Positions 8,954 through 17,756 of a DNA stretch of 32,063 bases are shown one piece after another. Position numbers and translations under genes: made by a program. Below the pieces are notes generated by a model. It saw only the letters and a list, made by a program, of their open reading frames with translations, ran no database searches and was not told the origin of the DNA. Position 1 is the first letter of the stretch, and each line of letters begins with the position of its first letter. Location of the stretch: contig JAKVBQ010000025.1 in assembly GCA_022447205.1 (NCBI GenBank), forward strand, positions 13,965 to 46,027, written 5' to 3'. This DNA is from Phycisphaerales bacterium. Lineage in GTDB: Bacteria > Planctomycetota > Phycisphaerae > Phycisphaerales > SM1A02.

Positions 8954-10104
8954 ACGCTTCACGATTCTCCACCGCGCTCACAGTTGCACTGGCAACCCTG
9001 TTCATCACAGCTGCGAACCGGGCCACCGCCCTGCAACAGGAGGCTTCTGCCTCGTTCGCACCAGCACTCGAAGAGGCGGTTCGCGATGAGATGACGAGAC
9101 AGGAGGCCGTCGGCGTTGCCGTCGGCGTGATCAAGGATGGGGAAGTCGCCTGGATCGGCTGTTTCGGATGGGCGGATCGGGAAAACCGGATACCCGTGAG
9201 CAGGGACACCATGTTTCGCTGGGCCTCGATATCGAAGCCGCTCACGGCAATCGCAGCCACGCAGCTCGCGGATGCGGGCGAACTCGATCTCGATGCAGAT
9301 GTCAGGACGCTTGTCCCTGAATTCCCGGACAAGGGCGATCCCCTGACCACCCGCCAGTTGCTCGGCCATCTTGGCGGTGTCGTTCACTACCGCAATGGCG
9401 AGGTGATCAAGACGCAAAGGAAGCATGATGTCGAGCATCCGTACGAGGATGTGGTCCTGGCCCTCGACACATTCAAGGAATCACCATTGGTCTCGAAGCC
9501 GGGCGCGGACTACTCGTACACGACGCATGGCTTCATCCTCGCAAGTGCCGTCGTCCAACGAGCCGGTGGATCACCATTCCATGAACAAGTCCGAGAGCGC
9601 ATCTCGCACAAGATCGGATTGGAGACACTCCAACCGGACTACCAGTGGAAGAAGATTCCACATCGCGCGATCGGCTACAGGAAGACCCGGAGCGGTCGGG
9701 ATGCCGACACTGAACCCGGTGTCGTCAGGTCCACGGACACCGACGTCTCCTGGAAACTTGGTGGAGGTGGCTTCATCTCGAACATCGACGACCTCGCTGA
9801 ATTCGCGGCAGCACTCGACGATGCATCATTCATCACGCCAGCAATGCACGAGATGCTCTTCACCAGACAGAAAACCGGATCGGGAAAATCCACCGGCTAC
9901 GGCATGGGCTTCGGGGTCAGCAGTCGAGGCGGCGCCAAGATCGTCTCACATACCGGAGCACAGGAGAAGACACGTTCCATGCTGGAATTCAGCCCCGATA
10001 CAGGGGATGGCATCGTCGTCTTCACCAACAGTGAATATGTCGATATCAGGGAGTTCGTCCAGGCGATCCGGAAGTCGCTCAGTGGAACGCCTGAACGCCG
10101 GTGA
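8950..10104 (+). CDS. Secreted serine hydrolase, class C beta-lactamase/DD-peptidase superfamily (LACTB-like)
   Basis: 384 residues with a signal peptide of ~27 residues (hydrophobic TALTVALATLFITAA). The catalytic motif SxxK is S93-I-S-K96 within FRWASISKPLTA. The second motif is the Tyr-type Y190-T-T in GADYSYTTHGFILASAVV, close to the form seen in LACTB-like enzymes. The third box is H-T-G in VSHTGAQEKTRSML instead of KTG, as in many esterase or peptidase members. Such enzymes act in the periplasm as esterases, D-amino-peptide hydrolases or similar; true beta-lactam resistance cannot be inferred. It is coupled by an ATGA overlap to the acyltransferase upstream. Its last 26 bases overlap the convergent acyl-CoA dehydrogenase gene. 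Confidence 0.88.
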   Translation: MNASRFSTALTVALATLFITAANRATALQQEASASFAPALEEAVRDEMTRQEAVGVAVGVIKDGEVAWIGCFGWADRENRIPVSRDTMFRWASISKPLTAIAATQLADAGELDLDADVRTLVPEFPDKGDPLTTRQLLGHLGGVVHYRNGEVIKTQRKHDVEHPYEDVVLALDTFKESPLVSKPGADYSYTTHGFILASAVVQRAGGSPFHEQVRERISHKIGLETLQPDYQWKKIPHRAIGYRKTRSGRDADTEPGVVRSTDTDVSWKLGGGGFISNIDDLAEFAAALDDASFITPAMHEMLFTRQKTGSGKSTGYGMGFGVSSRGGAKIVSHTGAQEKTRSMLEFSPDTGDGIVVFTNSEYVDIREFVQAIRKSLSGTPERR

Positions 10105-11257
10105 GCCACCTGCCGAGGACCAGGCGGTGGATGTCGCTGGTCCCCTCATAGGTCGCGACACTCTCGAGGTTGATCATGTGGCGCATGACGACGTGCTCGT
10201 CGAGGATCCCGACGCCACCGAGCATCTCACGACAGGTCGCGGCGATCTCCTGTGCGATCCGGACGTTCGCATACTTCGCCATCGAGATCTGCTCCTCCAG
10301 GAGCCTCCCACCATCCTTCAGATCGGCCAGCCTGGATGCAGTGAGACGGGCATGAGTGAGTCTGGTGAGCATGTCGGCGAGCTTGCCCTGGATCATCTGG
10401 AATGAATTGAGGGGGCGCGCAAAGACCACACGCTGCTCGACGTGGCGCACGGCCTCCTCGAGACAGGCTTCTGCCGCTCCGATCACGCCCCAGGCGATGC
10501 CATAGCGGGCCTGATCGAGACAGGTCAGGGCGGAACGCAGTCCGGATTCGGTACCTGGAAGCATCGCCTCACCGGGAAGCCGAACGCCGTCGAGACGTAT
10601 TCGGCCGGTCCTGGCGATTCGCAACGAATACTTGCCCTCGATGAGGGAGGCGTTGTAGCCGTCGGCCTTGCACGGAACGAGGAAGCCACGTATCGAACGT
10701 GCCCCATCACCGATCTTCGCCCAGACGATCGCGACATCCGAGACATCTGCATTGCCGATCCACATCTTCTCGCCGTCGATGATCCAGTCACTCCCCTCCC
10801 GCCTGGCACGAGTCTCCATGCCGGCGGGGTTGGAACCGAACCCGGGCTCGGTGAGGCCGAAGCAGCCCAGGCACTCGCCACGGGCCATCGGCGGCAGCCA
10901 CTCTTTCTTCTGCTCGTCCGACCCGAACAGATCCAGCGCGCCCATCGACAAGGCACCCTGAACAGACGCCAGCGTACGCAGTCCACTGTCTCCACGTTCA
11001 AGTTCGCGCATCACGATGCCATATGAGACCGCGTCCAGACCGGGACACCCGTAACCATCGATCGAGGTCCCGAAGGCGCCGAGATCCGCGACCTCCTTGA
11101 CCAGATCCATGGGGAAATCACCCTGATCCCAGTATCGATTGATGACGGGAACGAAAGTGCCGGTGACCCAGGAGCGCACACGCTGCTGCAAGGCGCGCTG
11201 GGCCTCGTCGAGGTCCTCGTCCAGGGCATAGAGATCTGTCGTGGGTGGCGGTGTCAT
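10079..11257 (-). CDS. Acyl-CoA dehydrogenase, glutaryl-CoA dehydrogenase-like
   Basis: 392 residues, full length for the family. An all-helical N-terminal domain (residues ~15-130) leads into the FAD/substrate segment GCFGLTEPGFGSNPAGMETRA, a beta-domain with DGEKMWIGNADVSDVAIVWA, and the C-terminal helices with QARYGIAWGVIGAAE, VVFARPLNSFQMIQGKLADML and the Q-x-x-GG-type REMLGGVGI. The catalytic base is E371 in ATYEGTSDIHRLVLGR, the position used by glutaryl-CoA and short-chain enzymes. Glutaryl-CoA dehydrogenase is the nearest family I recognise, converting glutaryl-CoA to crotonyl-CoA with electrons passed to ETF; other short-chain substrates are possible. ATG 11257 faces the divergent TVP38 gene across a 51-base gap. 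Confidence 0.88.
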   Translation of the reverse strand: MTPPPTTDLYALDEDLDEAQRALQQRVRSWVTGTFVPVINRYWDQGDFPMDLVKEVADLGAFGTSIDGYGCPGLDAVSYGIVMRELERGDSGLRTLASVQGALSMGALDLFGSDEQKKEWLPPMARGECLGCFGLTEPGFGSNPAGMETRARREGSDWIIDGEKMWIGNADVSDVAIVWAKIGDGARSIRGFLVPCKADGYNASLIEGKYSLRIARTGRIRLDGVRLPGEAMLPGTESGLRSALTCLDQARYGIAWGVIGAAEACLEEAVRHVEQRVVFARPLNSFQMIQGKLADMLTRLTHARLTASRLADLKDGGRLLEEQISMAKYANVRIAQEIAATCREMLGGVGILDEHVVMRHMINLESVATYEGTSDIHRLVLGRWLTGVQAFH

Positions 11258-11308
11258 GTGGTAGATTCATAGTGTAGGAGACAACTCGGCGGAGCACATG
11301 CCAGGACC

Positions 11309-12076
11309 ATGACCTCTTCTCAGGCCGAACACGGCACAAAGCATCGGGCACTCAAGGGCAAGTCGATCCTGCTCAGGATCGCCATCGCGATCCTGGTCAT
11401 CGGGATGCTCGCGATCGCCGGTCGATGGTTCGGCTCCGAGATCGGCCCGTTCGAGGACTGGATCAGGAGTCTGGGATTCTGGGGCCCGATCATCTTCTGC
11501 GTGATCTTCCTGGTGATCACCGGTCTCCAGCTCCCGGAATCGATCATGGCGATCGCTGCCGGAGTCGCCTTCGGACTGCCCGAAGGACTTGCGATCCTGG
11601 TGGCGGCGAACATCATCGGTGCCATCCTCTGGTTCTGGATCGCGCGCAGGTTCCTCACCGGCATGGTGCACCGCATCCTCTCCAGGCACCCGAAGATGGA
11701 AGCGATCGAGCAGGCCACGGCCATGGAGGGCTTCAAGCTCATCGTCCTCCTTCGCCTTGGTCCGTTCAGTTACGGTGCTCTCAATTTCATGCTTGGCGCG
11801 AGTGACGTTCGATTCTGGCCGTACTGCCTGGCCCTGATCGGTGTGATTCCCGGCAACTTCGCGACCGTCTACTTCGGCTCGATGGCCAAGCACGTCGCAA
11901 GCAAGGCTGCGAACGCCGACAATCTCTCAGACACTCATTTCGTGATCATGGCGATCGGTTTCGCCGTCACCCTGGCCGTGGTCGGCATCATCGCCAGAGT
12001 CGCCCATGATGCCCTGAAGAAGTACCAGCTCGAGGTGGTCGACGAACCCAAAGGTGCGCCGGATCCGACAAACTAG
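11309..12076 (+). CDS. TVP38/TMEM64 family membrane protein (DedA superfamily)
   Basis: 255 residues. One N-terminal span (residues ~20-40), then the conserved VTT domain: re-entrant helix region LQLPESIMAIAAGVAFGLPEG, a GAILWFWIARRF span, and the second re-entrant motif LLRLGPFSYGALNFMLGASDV carrying the family Arg, Pro-rich turn and Asn. A further span (VIMAIGFAVTLAVVGIIA) lies near the C-terminus. The family is related to eukaryotic TMEM41B/VMP1 scramblases and bacterial DedA lipid transporters; the role here is presumably lipid or undecaprenyl-phosphate movement in the inner membrane. The stop codon TAG at 12074-12076 lies within a CTAG palindrome that also supplies the stop of the convergent gene. 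Confidence 0.87.
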   Translation: MTSSQAEHGTKHRALKGKSILLRIAIAILVIGMLAIAGRWFGSEIGPFEDWIRSLGFWGPIIFCVIFLVITGLQLPESIMAIAAGVAFGLPEGLAILVAANIIGAILWFWIARRFLTGMVHRILSRHPKMEAIEQATAMEGFKLIVLLRLGPFSYGALNFMLGASDVRFWPYCLALIGVIPGNFATVYFGSMAKHVASKAANADNLSDTHFVIMAIGFAVTLAVVGIIARVAHDALKKYQLEVVDEPKGAPDPTN

Positions 12077-13101
12077 TCTTCGTCCGTTTCAGCCGCCTCG
12101 ACAGGCACGACATCCTGCACGCAGCGAAAACCGAGATGTGACATGCCGGAATCGACCGCCGTTCCGATCCGAGCGCTCGGGCGATAGCGAAGACAATAGG
12201 ACTCGTGACAGAGGAAGGAACCCCCGCGTGTCACGCGCTTGGGAACGCCCGGTTCGGCAGGATCCAGCGAGGCGCGTGGCCCGGTGGGATCGATCTGGAG
12301 CTCCATCTCGCGCCCGCAATAGGCATCGGGACGATACCAGTCGCTGCACCACTCCCAGACGTTGCCCGCCATGTCATGCAGGCCGTATCCATTGGGCGAA
12401 AAGCTCCCGACGGGAGCGGTTCGGAGGAATCCATCGTCGCCGGTGTTCTTGTTCGGGAACTCGCCCTGCCAGATGTTCGCTCTGGCCGGACCCTCGGTCG
12501 GATCCTCGGAACCCCAGCCATACACCGCTCCTTCCAGCCCACCTCGTGCCGCCCTTTCCCACTCGGTTTCGGTCGGCAGCCTCTTGCCAGCCCAGTCGGC
12601 GTATGCCCGGGCATCCTCCCAGGCGACCATGACCACCGGATGGTCATCACGACCCTCGAGCGTGCTCCCAGGGCCTTCTGGATGCCTCCAGGATGCCCCT
12701 GGACTCCAGATCCACCAACGGGTGTAGTCACCCAGCCCCACCTCTTCCCCCGGTGGCGTGAAGACCAGCCCTCCGGGCTGGAGCAGTTCCGGGGCGGGTT
12801 CCGGCGTCCCCGGGGGAAGCTGCTCAGCCAGCTCCGCCCAGTTGATCGACCGCTCAGCCACCGTCACGTAGTTGGTGTCCTCGACGAACTTGGCGAACTG
12901 GGCGTTGGTGACCTCGTGCCGATCCATGAAGAACCCGTGCACCCGGGCGCGATGAACCGGATTCTCCTCGGGTCGGGCATGTTCGGATTCACTGCCGACC
13001 TGGAAGGTGCCTCCCGGGACCCAGACCATCCCTTCGGGAACGGCACCCGGAGGATCGTTGCTCCCGTAGATGGCCATGATGATCAACAGGCAGGATGACA
13101 T
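12073..13101 (-). CDS. Formylglycine-generating enzyme (FGE/SUMF1 family sulfatase activator)
   Basis: 342 residues covering the whole FGE-sulfatase domain: MVWVPGGTFQVGSE at the start, DRHEVTNAQFAKFV, HPVVMVAWEDARAYADWAGKRLPTETEWERAARGG, then GYGLHDMAGNVWEWCSDWY and a C-terminal VTRGGSFLCHESYC with C298 and C303. That pair matches the copper-binding redox cysteines of true FGEs such as human SUMF1, so activity in oxidising the sulfatase Cys/Ser to formylglycine is likely. An in-frame TGA two codons upstream of ATG 13101 rules out a longer N-terminus; the short hydrophobic start (SSCLLIIMAIYG) is weak as a signal. It lies 65 bases after the large esterase/ThuA gene on the same strand and may be co-transcribed. 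No sulfatase is in the window. Confidence 0.93.
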   Translation of the reverse strand: MSSCLLIIMAIYGSNDPPGAVPEGMVWVPGGTFQVGSESEHARPEENPVHRARVHGFFMDRHEVTNAQFAKFVEDTNYVTVAERSINWAELAEQLPPGTPEPAPELLQPGGLVFTPPGEEVGLGDYTRWWIWSPGASWRHPEGPGSTLEGRDDHPVVMVAWEDARAYADWAGKRLPTETEWERAARGGLEGAVYGWGSEDPTEGPARANIWQGEFPNKNTGDDGFLRTAPVGSFSPNGYGLHDMAGNVWEWCSDWYRPDAYCGREMELQIDPTGPRASLDPAEPGVPKRVTRGGSFLCHESYCLRYRPSARIGTAVDSGMSHLGFRCVQDVVPVEAAETDED

Positions 13102-13166
13102 TCTTCACTCCGAACCCATGCGCCGATCAAGGAGCACCCTGAACCGTGACGGATGCAACCGACTGA

Positions 13167-16100
13167 TCAGTCCGTGCCGTCGGAATCCTCCAGGCCCGCC
13201 GCCCAGACGATCGAACCCCGAAGGTGATCGACGAACAGCTCCTCCTCGAAGCTTTCGCTGGTGTGCCCGCCACCGGTATAGAGGGCTCGACCCTTGCCGA
13301 CATCATGACACCAGGCGATCGGATGATCTCCGTTCATGCCACCACCGGTGTAGGACATCTCATCAAGGCTGGCGAGCACCCGGACGTTGGGTCGGGGACT
13401 GAGTCGATAGACATACCATTCATCGGTCCTTCGCCACAGGCCAGGCAGCATCCTGGTCGACGGGTGATCCCGATCCTCGACGGTCACCACGGCCGGCTGG
13501 ATCCGTGGATGGGTCTTGAAGTACGCACCGACGAGGTGTCCGTAGAAGGGCCAGTCGTACTCGGTATCCGCCGCCGCGTGGACTCCGATCCACCCCCCGC
13601 CGCCGTTCACGTAGCGTTCCAGAGCCGCCTCCTGGGACAGGTCGAGCACGTCACCGGTTGTATTGAGGAAGACGACAACCGCACAACGAGCCAGGGTCTC
13701 GTCATTGAATGCGGATGAATCCTCCGTGGCCAGGACCTTGAGTCCGAGTTCCTCGCCAAGGTCACGGAAGCACCTGACGCCGTCGGGGATCGAACCATGC
13801 CTGAATCCAGCGGTCTTCGAGAAGACCAGCATGGTGTCCGGCTCTGGCTCATCGGCCTTCGGGCCCGGCAATGTGTTGAGGGTGTACCAGGCCTCGGTTG
13901 CATGGATCGGCTGCCCGGATTCGTCCTCGAGAGAAGCATGAAAACGGACCACGCGGTTTGGTTTGAGTCCGTTGATGACGAGCCGGACCGAACGGCCGTC
14001 GTCCATCACCGACGCGGATTCGACGTCGAGGTTCCGATTGTCGATCTTGCCACCACCGTAGTCCGGGGTCGGTCGATACCCCCACTGGTCGATGGTCCAG
14101 TTCCCCGGGTCTGAAGCGATCCCTTCATCGACGGGACGGGTGAAGTGCAGCATGAAACCATCCGGTTCAGCCGAGATGTGGTGGTACTCGAAGACATCAT
14201 CGCCGGTCGGGACGAGGCGCTGGAGTCCGGTGCGGGTGCCACGCCAGCTCCATGTCGCCTGTTCACCGATACAGCCGACGATGAGCGAGCCGTCCGGAGC
14301 CCACTCGAGCCGGTTCACACCGCCTTCGAGCCCCTGGGTGTGGCGGAACACCGCACCCTGCAGCTGTCCGTCGACCTCCTCAAGCGCGATGCGACGGAGT
14401 CCGCCCATCTTCAGTTCACCAAGGAACATCTGTCCCTCGAACGGGCCGTCCTCGATCATCACCATCGAGGTCGGTGAATTGGCAGCTTCGTTCTGGGGAA
14501 GCCAGACGGCGGGTGGGGTGAGCGGTCGGTCCGAGTTCAGAGCGGGCACTCCCCCTTCCGGATACATGGAGCTCCACGCTCGTGACTCGTTGTAGTGCCC
14601 GTAGAAGTGACCGGGTCGAGCATGGTTGACCTTGCTCGCGGGCATCCAGGCACCCTGATTGTCGCAGACGAATATGTTGCCGGAGGGATCGACCATGATG
14701 CCATTGGGCGTCCGGAAACCGCCGGCAAGATGCTCGATCGTCCCATCCTCGAGCGAAATGCGCATGAGGTTGCCACGGTGTTCCGGATTGGGACCATTGA
14801 TTCCGCGGATCGAACCACGCTCGAGTTCGACGGGCGAGCCGATCGAAGTCGAGAGCGACGCGTACAACGAGTCATCATGGTGCTTCAGGCCGAATGTGAA
14901 ATGATGGTAGTTGTCGCTGGTCCAACCGTCTGCGAACGTTTCGCGACCCTCGTAGACCCCGTCACCATCGGCATCGGTGAATCGAGTGATCTCGTCCCGC
15001 TGCGCCAGATAGACGTCCCCATCGACGACACAGAGACCCAGAGGATGGTAGACGTCGTCGGCGAAGACCTCGTATTCGATCTGCTCCGGATCACCACAGT
15101 CCCAGTTGCTGATCACGTGCAGCATGCCGTTGGGTTCCTCGAGCCAGACACCGTTGTTCTTCGGTTCGAACGTTCCGATGAGCAAACGGCCGTCCGGCAG
15201 GAACGTCATGCAACCGACCATCGGGTTGTTGTCGGGATCATGAAGGGTCTCGACAGCCCAGCCGGGATGGAGATCCTCGAGCGGCACGCCATCCCCGGGC
15301 CTGACCACCCCACGTCCGTCATCCATCGCCTTGAAACCGGGAGCAACCACCCGCGTGACCCCGGCTTCGGTCCTGAGTGCGGACTCCGGAACGATCTCGA
15401 AGACATCGGATCCTGGCTTCTTCCATTCGAGGGTCAGGTATGCACCACCCTGGTTCTCGAAGAACAGCAGACGAAGCGGGTGAAGACCGGCATCGAGATC
15501 CACCGTGGCGTTCTCGGTCACGACGGGATGGACACCTCGAATCCAGATGACCCGCTCGTCGTCGAGAAAGAGCATCGAACCGTCATCGCTCGCCAGGCGG
15601 AACTCATGTTCCCCAGCCTCCTCGACGAGCAGGTACCCGGTGACATCGACCACGAACTGATCCATCAGCCCTGCGAAGTCCGAATCCTTGCGCCAGTCGA
15701 TCGACGAACGCAGCTCATCGACGTTCGGCGTCGTACCGGGAATCGGCTCGACCATGCTCCTGAGCTCACGGCCGACGCTGTAGATTCGCATCGAGACACC
15801 GGGCTCGAGGTCTTCCTCCGAAGGAACATCGCCACGGACCGCGCCTGGTGACACCGAACCGACCACCAGCTCGAACGGCGAAGCAGGCATGCCTTCGGTG
15901 TTACCAAGGTGGCTCCAACCGAGGTCTGCGCCACGTGGTTCACCCTCCCATGCGTAGCGAACCAGACGGGGTTCTCCCGCGATCGAGTCAGGGGGCATCA
16001 CGAGAAGCTGATGCCCGTTCATGATCTCGGCCTCTGCCCATTCGAACCTGCCATCACGTCCCGCAACCATGAACCCGCCGAGCTGGGTGCCGTCAGACCA

Positions 16101-17756
16101 CGTACCGAGGTCGGAGCCGAAGGTCTCGAATTCGACGAGGATGCCCCGTTCGGAATCGATGGCGGTGACTGGAAGCGGCCCGCTCCTCACACCGGAATCT
16201 CGTCCATAGACTTCCGGAAGTGCGAGCAGGGCAAGTCGGCGACCGACATCATGCTTGTTGCCCGGATGAATGTCGTTCGCCTCCCCAAGGTCCATGGTGA
16301 CGGCGACTCCGGTGCGCGGATCCCCTTGTGCGACTCGTCTCTGGGCATCGCGGATGCGCGCATAGTCCCAGCTCGGTGCGTGCCGGAAGTTCGGCAGCTG
16401 AACGATGTAGAACGGAAGCTCGGGATCAGCCATGGCATCACGCCAGTCGGCGATCATGCCCTCGAGCAGCACCTGGTAGCACTGAGGATCACCCTGCTCG
16501 ATGGCGTTGTTCTCGCCCTGGTACCAGATGACCCCTGCGAATGGGACGTTCCGGACCGCATGCACCATGCCGTTGTACAGATGGCTCGGGCGGTGCTGGT
16601 GCGGCATGTCGCGGGCCTGGGAGGTGAGTTTCATGCGGGCAGGTCCGGCCAGTGAGATCCGTTGATCAGGCGAACCGATCGGATGGACGTTCAGGTCGGA
16701 TGCATCGCCATGAATACCACCGGGACCGGAACCGTCGATGCATCGGATGGCGATGACCGATCGTCCGGGCCGCACCAGTTCACCGGGCACCTCGTAGCGT
16801 CGATCCCGATTCCAACCGTCGGTCCTGCCGATCTCGACACCGTTGAAGTAGGTGATGTCGTGATCGTCGATCTTCCCGAGCGAGAGCGCGAGCCTTCGAC
16901 CCGACCAGTCTTCAGGCAGGTCGACGACGATTCGATGCCAGAAGATCCCATCCACCGAATCGTCGATGCCGAACGCGTTCACGTGACCGGGAACGGTACC
17001 CTCGAGCCACGCGGAATCATCGACATCGATACCGGTGAAAGGCGCTGGATCCGCATGGATCTCTTCCAGTGCAAGCGCCCACTTTCCCTGCCATGCCTGA
17101 CCACAGGGTCCGCTTGCCTGAAGGGCATCGGGACGCATCCATGCCTCGACACGACTTCCTCCCCAGCTGGCATTGACCAGTCCGATCGGGACATCGAGGA
17201 CCGAGTTCAATTCTCGACCGAAGTGATAGGCGACGGCGGAAAAGCGACCGACAGTCTCGGGAGAGCAGATCACCCAACGGCCGGGGAGCCGGTCTCGAGG
17301 TTCGTCGACGGACGTGTTCCCAACGGTGAACATCCTGATCCTGTCGTTCGTCGCAGCAGGCCGGAACTCATCCGCACGATCGGAACCATCGACGGTCCAG
17401 ACCATGTTCGACTGTCCTGAGCAGAACCAGACCTCACCCACCAGGATGTCCCCGAATTGAAGAACGTCCTGCCCCGAGGCGAGACGCAGGTCAAGTGTGC
17501 TGCCATCAGCCGAGCCAGGGTCGAATTCGACCTGCCAACGGCCTGACGCGTCGATGACCACCTTCTCGGCGATCCGGTCACCGAGGACGAAATCGACCGA
17601 ACTGCCGGGAACACCGGTCCCACCGACTGTGTTGATGGCGTTCTGCTGCAGCACCATGCCATCGCCCACGATGGAGTCGACCGTGAAGTCGAGCGCATGA
17701 CAGCATGAAGCGGCGAAGAGAACAGGCGCGCAGGCATTGACGAGGAACGGGGACAT
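13167..17756 (-). CDS. Secreted multi-domain protein: sialate O-acetylesterase - PA14 - beta-propeller - ThuA
   Basis: 1529 residues. Signal peptide ~1-21. Residues ~22-630 are a SIAE/SASA-type sialate O-acetylesterase with nucleophile S116 in CSGQSNM, NASWGGSRVEAWM, WYQGENN at 411-417, and the Asp/His pair D495-I-H497; an inserted jelly-roll module (~245-370) is usual for the family. Residues ~655-795 are a PA14 domain (LASDDGSMLFLDDERV). Residues ~820-1190 are a glucose/sorbosone-dehydrogenase-like beta-propeller (HPLGLCVVDGDVYLAQRDEI, GGFRTPNGIMVDPSGNIFV). An Ig-like stretch follows, then a ThuA-like flavodoxin-fold domain (~1308-1525; VFSKTAGFRHGSI, GGGGWIGVHAAADTEY). ATG 17756 has AAGGAG at 17764-17769, seven bases away. 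It probably deacetylates and binds polysaccharide outside the cytoplasm. The reading frame is continuous and no frameshift is seen. Confidence 0.92.
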   Translation of the reverse strand: MSPFLVNACAPVLFAASCCHALDFTVDSIVGDGMVLQQNAINTVGGTGVPGSSVDFVLGDRIAEKVVIDASGRWQVEFDPGSADGSTLDLRLASGQDVLQFGDILVGEVWFCSGQSNMVWTVDGSDRADEFRPAATNDRIRMFTVGNTSVDEPRDRLPGRWVICSPETVGRFSAVAYHFGRELNSVLDVPIGLVNASWGGSRVEAWMRPDALQASGPCGQAWQGKWALALEEIHADPAPFTGIDVDDSAWLEGTVPGHVNAFGIDDSVDGIFWHRIVVDLPEDWSGRRLALSLGKIDDHDITYFNGVEIGRTDGWNRDRRYEVPGELVRPGRSVIAIRCIDGSGPGGIHGDASDLNVHPIGSPDQRISLAGPARMKLTSQARDMPHQHRPSHLYNGMVHAVRNVPFAGVIWYQGENNAIEQGDPQCYQVLLEGMIADWRDAMADPELPFYIVQLPNFRHAPSWDYARIRDAQRRVAQGDPRTGVAVTMDLGEANDIHPGNKHDVGRRLALLALPEVYGRDSGVRSGPLPVTAIDSERGILVEFETFGSDLGTWSDGTQLGGFMVAGRDGRFEWAEAEIMNGHQLLVMPPDSIAGEPRLVRYAWEGEPRGADLGWSHLGNTEGMPASPFELVVGSVSPGAVRGDVPSEEDLEPGVSMRIYSVGRELRSMVEPIPGTTPNVDELRSSIDWRKDSDFAGLMDQFVVDVTGYLLVEEAGEHEFRLASDDGSMLFLDDERVIWIRGVHPVVTENATVDLDAGLHPLRLLFFENQGGAYLTLEWKKPGSDVFEIVPESALRTEAGVTRVVAPGFKAMDDGRGVVRPGDGVPLEDLHPGWAVETLHDPDNNPMVGCMTFLPDGRLLIGTFEPKNNGVWLEEPNGMLHVISNWDCGDPEQIEYEVFADDVYHPLGLCVVDGDVYLAQRDEITRFTDADGDGVYEGRETFADGWTSDNYHHFTFGLKHHDDSLYASLSTSIGSPVELERGSIRGINGPNPEHRGNLMRISLEDGTIEHLAGGFRTPNGIMVDPSGNIFVCDNQGAWMPASKVNHARPGHFYGHYNESRAWSSMYPEGGVPALNSDRPLTPPAVWLPQNEAANSPTSMVMIEDGPFEGQMFLGELKMGGLRRIALEEVDGQLQGAVFRHTQGLEGGVNRLEWAPDGSLIVGCIGEQATWSWRGTRTGLQRLVPTGDDVFEYHHISAEPDGFMLHFTRPVDEGIASDPGNWTIDQWGYRPTPDYGGGKIDNRNLDVESASVMDDGRSVRLVINGLKPNRVVRFHASLEDESGQPIHATEAWYTLNTLPGPKADEPEPDTMLVFSKTAGFRHGSIPDGVRCFRDLGEELGLKVLATEDSSAFNDETLARCAVVVFLNTTGDVLDLSQEAALERYVNGGGGWIGVHAAADTEYDWPFYGHLVGAYFKTHPRIQPAVVTVEDRDHPSTRMLPGLWRRTDEWYVYRLSPRPNVRVLASLDEMSYTGGGMNGDHPIAWCHDVGKGRALYTGGGHTSESFEEELFVDHLRGSIVWAAGLEDSDGTD

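Noticed and set aside
8950-10104. Antibiotic-resistance beta-lactamase
   Set aside because: The SxxK/Y/HTG pattern fits the wide esterase and peptidase branch of the superfamily; nothing points to drug hydrolysis.
12205-13098. 297-codon plus-strand open frame opposite the FGE gene
   Set aside because: Antisense to a conserved FGE; no domain or signal is visible in it.
14595-15851. 418-codon open frame on the plus strand inside the SIAE fusion gene
   Set aside because: It is fully antisense to a gene with unmistakable domains; the long open frame comes from the codon bias of the real strand.
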